From an uncultured Bacteroidia bacterium (GTDB taxonomy: Bacteria > Bacteroidota > Bacteroidia > SpSt-205), in assembly GCA_937995505.1 (NCBI GenBank), contig CALKJV010000049.1:1-6650 (forward strand): 6,650 nt of DNA. Direction: 5' to 3'. The notes under the pieces are model-generated. The model saw only the letters and a list, made by a program, of their open reading frames with translations. It made no database searches and had not been told where the DNA came from. Positions 1-5,970 of the stretch are shown here, one piece after another. The number at the start of each line of letters is the position of its first letter. Positions within the stretch are counted from its first letter, which is position 1. Made by a program: the position numbers and the translations under genes.

Positions 1-644
1 GCCTTGTCTTTTACTTTGGGGTGAGCGGCGTAGGCTTCGGCGTACAGTACCTTAGTTTCCAAATACTCTGGGGCGGCTTGTACGGCTTTATCCAGCATCT
101 CTTTGGCTTTATTGACATCTTGCTCGCCGGTGATGGCGGGCACGAGGGCATAATATCCTCCAAAAAACCGATACCCCCCTCCGTAGAAGTAATCCGGCTG
201 AAGCTCATACACCCGGTCCCAATAGAGGCGAATGATAGGGCGAGCCTTGAGCTTTTGGCCAAAAGGGGCATGCTTCCCATACCGAGCGATGCCCGCCGCC
301 GCCCAATATAGTAAGGGAAGCTGTTCTTTGCCGGCTTTTTTCACGAGTTCTTCATCTTTCGTACCGGCGGGTAAGCCTAGCTCCTTGAGCAGCGCCTCTT
401 TGCAGAGCTGAAAGGTCTTGTCGTACCGCTCAAGCCGTTTGCTTTTGTCCTCTGTCTGCTCGCCAAGGAGGTAATAGAGCCGAGCGAGCTGTATAGTGGC
501 TTCTATGGAGAGGGGGGCGCTTTTCTCCAGGAGGGCTATGGCTTTTTCGGCTTTTTCGGGATTGTCTCTTGCTGCCCATAAGGCGTCTAACTCAGATTGG
601 GCGAAAACTACGCTTGCTAGCACAGCCCAGGCAGTCTTACGCAT
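1..644 (-). CDS. TRAP transporter TatT-component-like exported protein (3' end cut off by window edge)
   Basis: The frame is open from the ATG at 642-644 to the left edge, giving 214 residues without a stop, so the C-terminus is missing. Residues 1-15 (MRKTAWAVLASVVFA) look like a short signal peptide cleaved before QS. There is no lipobox cysteine, and the only visible Cys is C81. The rest is helical and TPR-like. The stretch around residues 110-205 resembles the TatT family (TP0956 type): LLYWAAAGIARYG, then WDRVYELQPDYFYGGGYRFF, then the helix pair ending ETKVLYAEAYA. TatT proteins partner the substrate-binding P component of TRAP transporters, acting in the periplasm or on the outer membrane. 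No P, Q or M subunit gene is in the window, so any transport role rests on family resemblance alone. The start is supported by a promoter-like box 4 bases upstream. It is transcribed divergently from the aminopeptidase operon. Confidence 0.75.
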   Translation of the reverse strand, partial: MRKTAWAVLASVVFAQSELDALWAARDNPEKAEKAIALLEKSAPLSIEATIQLARLYYLLGEQTEDKSKRLERYDKTFQLCKEALLKELGLPAGTKDEELVKKAGKEQLPLLYWAAAGIARYGKHAPFGQKLKARPIIRLYWDRVYELQPDYFYGGGYRFFGGYYALVPAITGEQDVNKAKEMLDKAVQAAPEYLETKVLYAEAYAAHPKVKDK

Positions 645-648
645 GCGG

Positions 649-656
649 CAAGTATA
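649..656 (-). promoter_or_regulatory. Bacteroidota-type -7 box before the TatT-like gene
   Basis: On the minus strand the bases read TATACTTG, one mismatch from the Bacteroidota -7 consensus TAnnTTTG. The box lies 4 bases (CCGC) before the ATG at 644. I see no clear TTTG or TTG -33 element 17 to 23 bases upstream. If the box works as usual, transcription would begin at or within a few bases of the start codon. Confidence 0.45.
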
Positions 657-877
657 GGGAAATTTGCTTGTATACGGGTACTTAGAGGAGCTTGGGGTCT
701 TTTTGCAAAAGCCTACTTATCCGATAGCTCGGAAAAGGCAGGCATCGGAGTGAAGCGTGGTGCAGTAGGGTTAGAAGCCTGCTTTTAGCTACAAGCAGCC
801 GAGACGCTGTAAGAAGGGCAGGGCTCACTACTCACCCAGGCGATATTCGTGTGGCCTGTGCCCAGGAGATTACCTCC
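657..877. other. Divergent intergenic region with several small inverted repeats
   Basis: This region lies between the two facing promoter boxes and contains no convincing ORF or tRNA. Several pairings are visible. CCGA 721-724 pairs with TCGG 729-732, nested inside GCCT 711-714 with AGGC 736-739. CTGCTT 779-784 pairs perfectly with AAGCAG 793-798 over an 8-base loop, and is itself enclosed by AGCGT 754-758 with ACGCT 804-808. AGGAG 864-868 pairs with CTCCT 874-878 immediately upstream of the aminopeptidase -7 box. None is followed by a T-run, so they are not typical terminators. They could be operator sites, part of an unannotated small RNA, or chance. Confidence 0.35.
701..710. repeat. Perfect 10-base palindrome TTTTGCAAAA, possible operator
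   Basis: The bases TTTTGCAAAA form an uninterrupted palindrome, 45 bases upstream of the TatT-like gene's -7 box. Palindromes of this size in divergent promoter regions often bind dimeric regulators. No regulator gene is in the window, and a 10-base palindrome can occur by chance. Confidence 0.3.
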
Positions 878-885
878 TATCTTTG
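878..885 (+). promoter_or_regulatory. Bacteroidota-type -7 box for the aminopeptidase operon
   Basis: TATCTTTG matches TAnnTTTG exactly. A weak -33 candidate, TGTG, lies at 857-860 with a 17-base spacer. The box ends 6 bases before the ATG at 892, and it covers the alternative TTG start at 883, which argues against that start. The likely transcription start is about 889-892, giving a leaderless or nearly leaderless mRNA for the three-gene operon. Confidence 0.5.
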
Positions 886-891
886 CCGCCC

Positions 892-2352
892 ATGGAAGTA
901 CGCATCGCCTCCACCTTACAATCCGAGTTACCTGTGCTGTGGGTCGTCTCTCCCGAAACCGATGAAGCCACCTGGGCTGCCCAGGTGGGCGCAGTGGGTC
1001 TGACGCCCGCTCAGTTTCCTCTGGCCAAACGACTCCGTTTCTTTAACAACGGGAGCGTGGCTGCGCTGCAGGTGCCCCTACCAGCTCACACCTTAGAGCA
1101 CCTGCGAAGGGGCATCTTCTATGCCCTCCGCAAAGCCGAAGAGGTAGGCTGGAAAGAAGTGCAGCTGACTTGGGCCTGCCCAGAGACGCAGACGGACGAA
1201 GACTTTTTTCAGACTCTGGGCGAGATGTCGCTTATGTCTTTGTACCGCTTCACGAAGTATGCGGTCGATCCACCGGCTTCGGTAGAGCGCATTACGGTAA
1301 TCGCTCCCGAGCGGTATCAGGGGGCGGTGGAGCGGGGCTTCATCATCGGGCGAGCAGTAAATATGGCTCGAGACTGGGTCAATGAACCCCCGAATGTGCT
1401 CACCGCAGAGGAGCTTGCCCGGCGCATCGCAGCCGTAGGGGCAGAAGTGGGCTTTTCGGTAGAGATCTGGGATAAAGCCCGCATAGAAAAAGAAGGCATG
1501 GGGGGCATCCTCGCAGTCAACCGCGGCAGCCTAAACCCACCTACCTTCACCATAGCCACCTACAAGCCAGAGAACGCTCGCAACAGCCGACCTTTCGTGC
1601 TGGTGGGCAAAGGGCTCGTTTTTGACACAGGCGGTCTGAGCCTCAAGCCCACCCCTGATAGCATGGACGCCATGAAGTGCGACATGGCCGGTGCAGCCGC
1701 TGTCATTGGAGCCCTGCGCGCTATTGCCCAGCTCAAGCTGCCTTATTATGTGATCGCACTAACCCCCTCTACCGACAACCGCCCCGGCGAAAATGCCTAT
1801 ACCCCCAATGACATCATTCACATGTACGACGGTACGCCGGTGGAGATTCGCAATACAGATGCCGAAGGGCGGCTCATCTTAGCAGATGCGCTGGTATATG
1901 CTCGGCGGTTAGATCCCGCCTTCGTGCTGGACTTTGCTACACTTACTGGGGCTGCCGCTATGGCTGTAGGAAGGTATGCTTCTGTACTTTGCACCAATGC
2001 CGGATCGGCCTTTCGCGATGCCCTGCTAGACTCAGGCCAGCACACGTATGAGCGCTTGGTGGATCTGCCGCTGTGGGAAGAGTACGGCTACCTCATCCAA
2101 AGCGACATTGCGGCTATCAAGAATACTGGCACCGGCCGCGAAGCGGGCGCTATTACGGCAGCGAAGTTTTTAGAGTACTTTGTGCGCTACCCGTGGGCGC
2201 ATGTAGATATTGCCGGTACAGCCTACCTTACATCGCCGGCCCCAGCGGATAGGGCCTTTCCTCGTCACTATCAGATTAAGTACGCTTCGGGGGTGGGTGT
2301 GCGGCTTACAGTAGATTTTCTTCGGCGCCATGGAGAACGGCTCTTCAGCTGA
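892..2352 (+). CDS. pepA: Leucyl aminopeptidase, M17 family
   Basis: This cytosolic, two-metal aminopeptidase removes N-terminal residues such as leucine from peptides and works in peptide turnover. From the ATG at 892 it has 486 residues, normal for the family. The N-terminal 150 residues are divergent. The catalytic domain is clear: VGKGLVFDTGG supplies metal ligands K240 and D245, SLKP the catalytic K252, MKCDMAG ligand D264, and the signature NTDAEGRL ligands D323 and E325 plus catalytic R327. The conserved C-terminal blocks AGAITAAKFL and WAHVDIAGTA are present. All expected catalytic and metal residues are there, so it should be active. A TTG at 883 would add three residues but lies inside the promoter box, so I prefer the ATG. 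It is first in the operon, and its last 23 bases overlap pdxA. Some E. coli-type PepA proteins also bind DNA, but nothing here shows that role. Confidence 0.93.
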   Translation: MEVRIASTLQSELPVLWVVSPETDEATWAAQVGAVGLTPAQFPLAKRLRFFNNGSVAALQVPLPAHTLEHLRRGIFYALRKAEEVGWKEVQLTWACPETQTDEDFFQTLGEMSLMSLYRFTKYAVDPPASVERITVIAPERYQGAVERGFIIGRAVNMARDWVNEPPNVLTAEELARRIAAVGAEVGFSVEIWDKARIEKEGMGGILAVNRGSLNPPTFTIATYKPENARNSRPFVLVGKGLVFDTGGLSLKPTPDSMDAMKCDMAGAAAVIGALRAIAQLKLPYYVIALTPSTDNRPGENAYTPNDIIHMYDGTPVEIRNTDAEGRLILADALVYARRLDPAFVLDFATLTGAAAMAVGRYASVLCTNAGSAFRDALLDSGQHTYERLVDLPLWEEYGYLIQSDIAAIKNTGTGREAGAITAAKFLEYFVRYPWAHVDIAGTAYLTSPAPADRAFPRHYQIKYASGVGVRLTVDFLRRHGERLFS

Positions 2353-3370
2353 GCTGCTGCGAGTAGGCTTCTCTATCGGGGAGCCGGGGGGGATAGGTCC
2401 GCAGCTCCTTCTAGAATTCCTGGAAGGGGAAGGGTGGCAAGAGGCCTTCATTCCCGTGGTCTTTGGCCATCGCAAGGTTATTGAGCGCTGGAGGAATCAT
2501 TTAGGCCTGCGCAGTCTACGATACCACCTCGTGCGTTCAACGGCTGAAGCCAAGCCCGCTCAGCTTAACCTGATAGAGTGCGGACCAGGGGTAGACTTTC
2601 CGATAGGAAAGCCTACGCCCGAAGGAGGCACCCTAGCACGGGAGTCGTTTTGCACCGCAGTGGCCCAAGCCCAAGCTGGTACGCTAGATTTACTGGTAAC
2701 GCTGCCTGTGGATAAGTCAAGCTTTTTCCACGAGACTACTTTTCCGTATCGAGGCCATACGGAATATCTCCGGGCCGTCTATCCCGACACGCCACCCCTT
2801 ATGGTCATGGTGAGCGATGGGCTTAAGGCGGGGGTCGTGACCGAGCACATTCCGCTAAGGTCCGTAGCGGAGCAGCTCACGGCCGACCAGCTGCGGTGGG
2901 CGGTGCAGACTCTGAAGCAGGGCTTACAGGCCGACTTTGCCATATTGGCTCCTCGCATTGCCGTATTGGGCCTGAATCCCCACGCAGGCGATGGCGGGCT
3001 CATCGGTACTGAGGAAAGCGAGTGGATAGCCCCTACCCTTCAAGCCCTGCGCGAAGAAGGCTATCTCGTCGGCGGTCCTTTCTCGCCCGATGGGTTTTTC
3101 GGGGCAAGGGCTTACCAGCAAGTGGATGCCGTACTAGCCCTTTACCATGACCAGGGGCTCATTCCCTTCAAGCTCCTAGTGGGGTGGGAGGGATTTCAGT
3201 GGAGTGCAGGGCTGCCCTTCGTGCGCACGGCGCCGGACCACGGGGTGGCCTATGACCGAGTCGGAAGCGAAGCAGCAGACCGTAGCAGCTTAGCCGCTGC
3301 TGTATGGGAAGGCCTCGCTATGGTACGGCGGCGCCGTTCTTGGAAAGAGTCGCAGACCGAGCCTGCCTAA
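2330..3370 (+). CDS. pdxA: 4-hydroxythreonine-4-phosphate dehydrogenase (PdxA), divergent
   Basis: PdxA oxidises 4-phosphohydroxy-L-threonine with NAD+ in the DXP-dependent pathway to pyridoxal 5'-phosphate. The 346 residues fit the family, with E. coli about 329. Family blocks appear in order: FSIGEPGGIGP (13-23), VTLPVDKS (123-130), RGHTEYL (141-147), VVTEHIPLR (169-177), LGLNPHAGDGG (213-223), LYHDQGLIPFK (271-281) and GLPFVRTAPDHG (294-305). The metal-site histidines H173, H218 and H273 and the substrate contacts H143, T144, K281 and R299 all sit at a constant offset of 7 from E. coli numbering. Oddities: the contact corresponding to E. coli N283 is Q290, GDPxGIGPE has become GEPGGIGPQ, and the late DIAGxG block reads DRVGSE. 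It could therefore be a PdxA-like dehydrogenase acting on a related phosphorylated hydroxy acid. The start ATG lies inside the aminopeptidase gene with no Shine-Dalgarno sequence, which suggests translational coupling. Confidence 0.88.
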   Translation: MENGSSAELLRVGFSIGEPGGIGPQLLLEFLEGEGWQEAFIPVVFGHRKVIERWRNHLGLRSLRYHLVRSTAEAKPAQLNLIECGPGVDFPIGKPTPEGGTLARESFCTAVAQAQAGTLDLLVTLPVDKSSFFHETTFPYRGHTEYLRAVYPDTPPLMVMVSDGLKAGVVTEHIPLRSVAEQLTADQLRWAVQTLKQGLQADFAILAPRIAVLGLNPHAGDGGLIGTEESEWIAPTLQALREEGYLVGGPFSPDGFFGARAYQQVDAVLALYHDQGLIPFKLLVGWEGFQWSAGLPFVRTAPDHGVAYDRVGSEAADRSSLAAAVWEGLAMVRRRRSWKESQTEPA

Positions 3371-3374
3371 GCCC

Positions 3375-4250
3375 ATGGGCCCTGCCGTCGTGTGGCTTCT
3401 CCCTGAGCACCCTACCACGCATTACGGCTTCATGGGTGAGCTGTATGCCCTGCTTACGGAGCGGCTCTCCGCGCGGCTAGCTTGCTGGAGCGTCAGTTGG
3501 AATCCCAAGTGGCCGGCTGGATCTGCCGGCTACCGAATGGAGATTTGGAATGCTCGGGGCCGCCATGTGGGCTTTTGGGGGCCCTGGAGCTTGCGAGCTC
3601 TCGCCCGCACCTTAGAAAGTCTCTGGCAGCTAGAGGGGTTTCGCCCGCAGGTCGTGCAGCTAAGTACCCTCAGCTGGACGCGCCGGCTTGCCCAGCGCTG
3701 GCATAGGCGCTTCGCCGCTCAGGTGAGTAGCCCTTTCCCCCAGCTCGGCGAGCCATACACTCTCCTCCTACCTACCACCGGCATCGGACCCCTCCAAGCG
3801 GTACTGCCCAAGCATCTTACGCTCTTTTGTTCTGCCGATAGCGCTGACGAGGCTGCCTACACGGCAGAACTCTTAGCCCTTGCAGGCTATTCCGTGCGGA
3901 TTGTAGGCTACCCACGCACCGCTACTCCGCTGCGCAGCGCTGCGGCGCGATTTGCTGGCCGTATTGATTTAGTGCTTGGACTCTCGGTGCAAGAGATAGA
4001 GCTCTGCGCTCAAGCGACAAAGGCACTTGTTCAAGTAGGTTCAGAAGAGGGACCTATGCTCCAATGGGGGCGGCCGTGGTTTTGTCACGAAGCCCATCCG
4101 CTGGCTTCTCGGGCTACCGGTACTTATGCAGACCCAGCCGACTTGCCTATTCTGATCGGTTCGGCTCGCTGGGAGGCCCCCACCTTAGAGCCAGAAGAGT
4201 TCGTAGAACGCCTTGTTCAGGTTTACACTTCTACAGCAAAGGCCAGCTGA
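3375..4250 (+). CDS. Unrecognised tryptophan-rich protein, possibly glycosyltransferase-like
   Basis: I do not recognise this 291-residue protein. It starts 4 bases after the pdxA stop, so it is almost certainly co-transcribed as the third gene of the operon. It has no signal peptide or clear membrane helix. It contains 13 tryptophans, well above the usual level, most of them in the first 110 residues. Two alpha/beta halves can be guessed. The N-terminus, VVWLLPEHPTTHYGFMGELY, resembles a first beta strand and helix of a GT-B fold. A second part after about residue 125 has strands YTLLLPTTG, LTLFCSA, SVRIVGYP and IDLVLGL. The segment SEEGPMLQWGRPWF (223-236) faintly recalls the acidic EG motif plus 'G-x-P' of GT-B glycosyltransferases. 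That resemblance is weak. Codon use matches its neighbours. The last 28 bases overlap the nuoG 3' end on the other strand. Confidence 0.75.
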   Translation: MGPAVVWLLPEHPTTHYGFMGELYALLTERLSARLACWSVSWNPKWPAGSAGYRMEIWNARGRHVGFWGPWSLRALARTLESLWQLEGFRPQVVQLSTLSWTRRLAQRWHRRFAAQVSSPFPQLGEPYTLLLPTTGIGPLQAVLPKHLTLFCSADSADEAAYTAELLALAGYSVRIVGYPRTATPLRSAAARFAGRIDLVLGLSVQEIELCAQATKALVQVGSEEGPMLQWGRPWFCHEAHPLASRATGTYADPADLPILIGSARWEAPTLEPEEFVERLVQVYTSTAKAS

Positions 4251-5950
4251 TTGTGGCGAAACATCTCTTTGCGCAGGAGCTTGGGGTAAGTCGCTTGAGC
4301 TAAGAAGGGCAGAGTCGCTTTGAGCTTTTCCCAGAGGGCGAGATGGGTTTCGGGCAAGCCTAAGGGCTTTTTGAGTAACTGGCCTAGGCGTATAAGCAGC
4401 ATCCAGCTTGGGAGGCAGTCGGGAATATTTTCGGGGTGGCGCCACTTATCTACCGCTTGCCCTGCTGCATCTAAGCGGCTCTTGGATAGATAAAACCAGT
4501 CTTCTGGGCGCATTTGCTGCCACTGCCGTACAGGTTGTACGGTTTGGGCGATGCCTTGGGCATTTACATACGTGCCAAAGCTCTCTAAATGCGTAGCCGC
4601 TGGCAAGATCCAGTGGAGCCGTTCGTAGCCAGCGATAAGCTGGTACAGGTGGGCTACGATGGGGAAGTTTTCGGGCAGGGTAGGCAGGAGGGCTTCTAAC
4701 GCTGCGTCGTCCTCTACCCAATAAAGGAGCGAGAAGGAACCTTTTTGCAAGAGGGCTTGGAGCTCTGGAAGGGAAGTCGGTTGATAGCCGAGGGCTTCAG
4801 CGGCAGCGGCATTCGGGGTGCGGTCGTCTTTGCGCAGAAAGTCGTCTCCCCAGCCAGGTTGGATATGGGGCACATAGACAAGGGGGCTTTCGGGGGAAAC
4901 TTTTTCCGCAAAAACCTTAAGCATATAAAGGGTTTCGGTGCTGGCATAGGCTGAGCCTACGAAGAGGATTTTCCCGCTATGAGCTTCCAGAAGCTGGGCG
5001 AGGGCGGGGAGGCCGGCTTCCCAGGTCGTAGGAAGGTCTCCAGCTTGGCGTAAGCCGGAGGCCCTCCGCTCATTGTACTTGCGGTAATCTAAGCGCCCCG
5101 CATCGCAGAGCCAGTATTGATTTATGGCGAGGTTTTTTCGGGGAGTGAGGCGCATGACGAGGTTATCGCGCACCCAGACGTATGTGTTGCAGCCTCGGGC
5201 GCAGCCTGTACAAATAGAGGGGGTGTAGTTCATTTCCCAGGGTCGAGCCTTGAAGCGATGATCGGCGCTGGTAAGCGCTCCGACCGGGCAGATATCTACC
5301 GTATTGAGCGAGTACGGGTCATCAAAGGGCTGACCGTGCGCAGTAGCAGGGTAATTTTGGTTGCCTCGCTGGATGATAGTGAGCTGGTGCGTTCGAGAGA
5401 CTTCGTCGGTGAAGCGTACGCATCGGGTGCAGTTGATGCACCGTTCGGCATCCAGAATTACTCGGGGGCCTAAGGGAATGCGTTTGGGCTTATGTACTTT
5501 GAGCTCTTCAAAGCGGGAGCCTTCGGGGCCGTATTTGTAGGTCCAGATTTGGAGGGGGCATTCGCCGGCTTGGTCGCAGATGGGGCAGTCTAGAGGGTGA
5601 TTGATGAGGATAAACTCTAAGACGGCCTGCTGAGTAGCTCGTACGGTCTCTGAGGTTCGGTGGGTGCGCACATGGAGGTCTGGGGCGAGGTCTGTGGTGC
5701 AGGAGGGGGTAGGTTTAGGCCCCCATGCGATTTTGAGGGAGCCGTCTGCTTCTCGGAGGTATTCGCCGGTTTGGCGGTCTTTGACGGGGAAGCCGGTCTC
5801 CACGAGGCACATGCGGCAGTTGGCGGGTATGCTCAGGGCGGGGTGGTAGCAGAAGTAAGGAATCTCAATGCCGTGGTCTAAGCAAAACTGGAGGAGCTTG
5901 CCGGGCTGCTCGTAGGTGTAGGCCTGCCCGTCTATGTAGAAGGTCGGCAT
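4223..5950 (-). CDS. nuoG: NADH-quinone oxidoreductase subunit G (NuoG/Nqo3), short form
   Basis: NuoG is a peripheral-arm subunit of complex I and carries iron-sulfur clusters from NADH towards quinone at the cytoplasmic face of the membrane. The ligands are complete. The N-terminal 2Fe-2S (N1b) has C34, C45, C48 and C84. N5 has H118, C122, C125 and C131. N4 has C171, C174, C177 and C221. The extra N7 cluster has C247, C250, C254 and C282. Spacings closely match Thermus Nqo3. After residue 285 comes a molybdopterin-oxidoreductase-like domain with the block LPAATHLESFGTYVNAQG (449-466), but the protein ends at 575, against about 780 in Thermus. The absence of a Cys or selenocysteine molybdenum ligand and of a Tat signal argues against formate dehydrogenase. 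No other nuo gene is in the window. It lies 20 bases downstream of a glycosyltransferase gene but has its own promoter-like box. Its stop falls inside the convergent Trp-rich gene. Confidence 0.93.
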   Translation of the reverse strand: MPTFYIDGQAYTYEQPGKLLQFCLDHGIEIPYFCYHPALSIPANCRMCLVETGFPVKDRQTGEYLREADGSLKIAWGPKPTPSCTTDLAPDLHVRTHRTSETVRATQQAVLEFILINHPLDCPICDQAGECPLQIWTYKYGPEGSRFEELKVHKPKRIPLGPRVILDAERCINCTRCVRFTDEVSRTHQLTIIQRGNQNYPATAHGQPFDDPYSLNTVDICPVGALTSADHRFKARPWEMNYTPSICTGCARGCNTYVWVRDNLVMRLTPRKNLAINQYWLCDAGRLDYRKYNERRASGLRQAGDLPTTWEAGLPALAQLLEAHSGKILFVGSAYASTETLYMLKVFAEKVSPESPLVYVPHIQPGWGDDFLRKDDRTPNAAAAEALGYQPTSLPELQALLQKGSFSLLYWVEDDAALEALLPTLPENFPIVAHLYQLIAGYERLHWILPAATHLESFGTYVNAQGIAQTVQPVRQWQQMRPEDWFYLSKSRLDAAGQAVDKWRHPENIPDCLPSWMLLIRLGQLLKKPLGLPETHLALWEKLKATLPFLAQATYPKLLRKEMFRHNQLAFAVEV

Positions 5951-5954
5951 AGCG

Positions 5955-5962
5955 CAAACATA
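5955..5962 (-). promoter_or_regulatory. Bacteroidota-type -7 box for nuoG
   Basis: On the minus strand the bases read TATGTTTG, an exact TAnnTTTG match. It sits 4 bases (CGCT) before the nuoG ATG, inside the 20-base gap after the glycosyltransferase stop. No good -33 TTTG lies at the usual distance, which would fall in the glycosyltransferase 3' end. Its placement predicts a leaderless nuoG transcript independent of the upstream gene. Confidence 0.5.
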
Positions 5963-5970
5963 GAAACAAT

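Noticed and set aside
754..808. Possible tRNA or small SRP RNA in the divergent intergenic region
   Set aside because: No T-arm GGTTC-type motif, acceptor stem or conserved SRP loop could be found; only short hairpins are visible.
864..868. AGGAG as a Shine-Dalgarno sequence for the aminopeptidase
   Set aside because: It is 23 bases before the ATG, probably upstream of the transcription start, and also forms one arm of an AGGAG/CTCCT inverted repeat.
883..885. TTG start for the aminopeptidase, three codons upstream of the ATG
   Set aside because: The codon lies within the TATCTTTG promoter box and lacks a ribosome site, while the ATG at 892 is properly placed downstream of the box.
2386..2392. 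G7 tract near the start of pdxA (and the G7 at 5981-5987 near the glycosyltransferase stop) as phase-variation switches
   Set aside because: The first encodes the conserved glycine-rich motif of a biosynthetic enzyme, and the second affects only the last residues. Seven bases is short for a phase-variable tract.
2170..2475. 101-residue minus-strand open frame spanning the aminopeptidase-pdxA junction
   Set aside because: It is antisense to two well-supported genes, and its Pro/Ser/Arg-rich translation is typical of a shadow frame in GC-rich DNA.
4064..4303. 79-residue plus-strand frame crossing the convergent overlap
   Set aside because: It is out of frame within the Trp-rich gene and nuoG, has no recognisable motif, and is probably chance.
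5117..5473. 118-residue plus-strand open frame
   Set aside because: It lies wholly antisense to the iron-sulfur region of nuoG, and its sequence looks like a complement of conserved codons with no family features.
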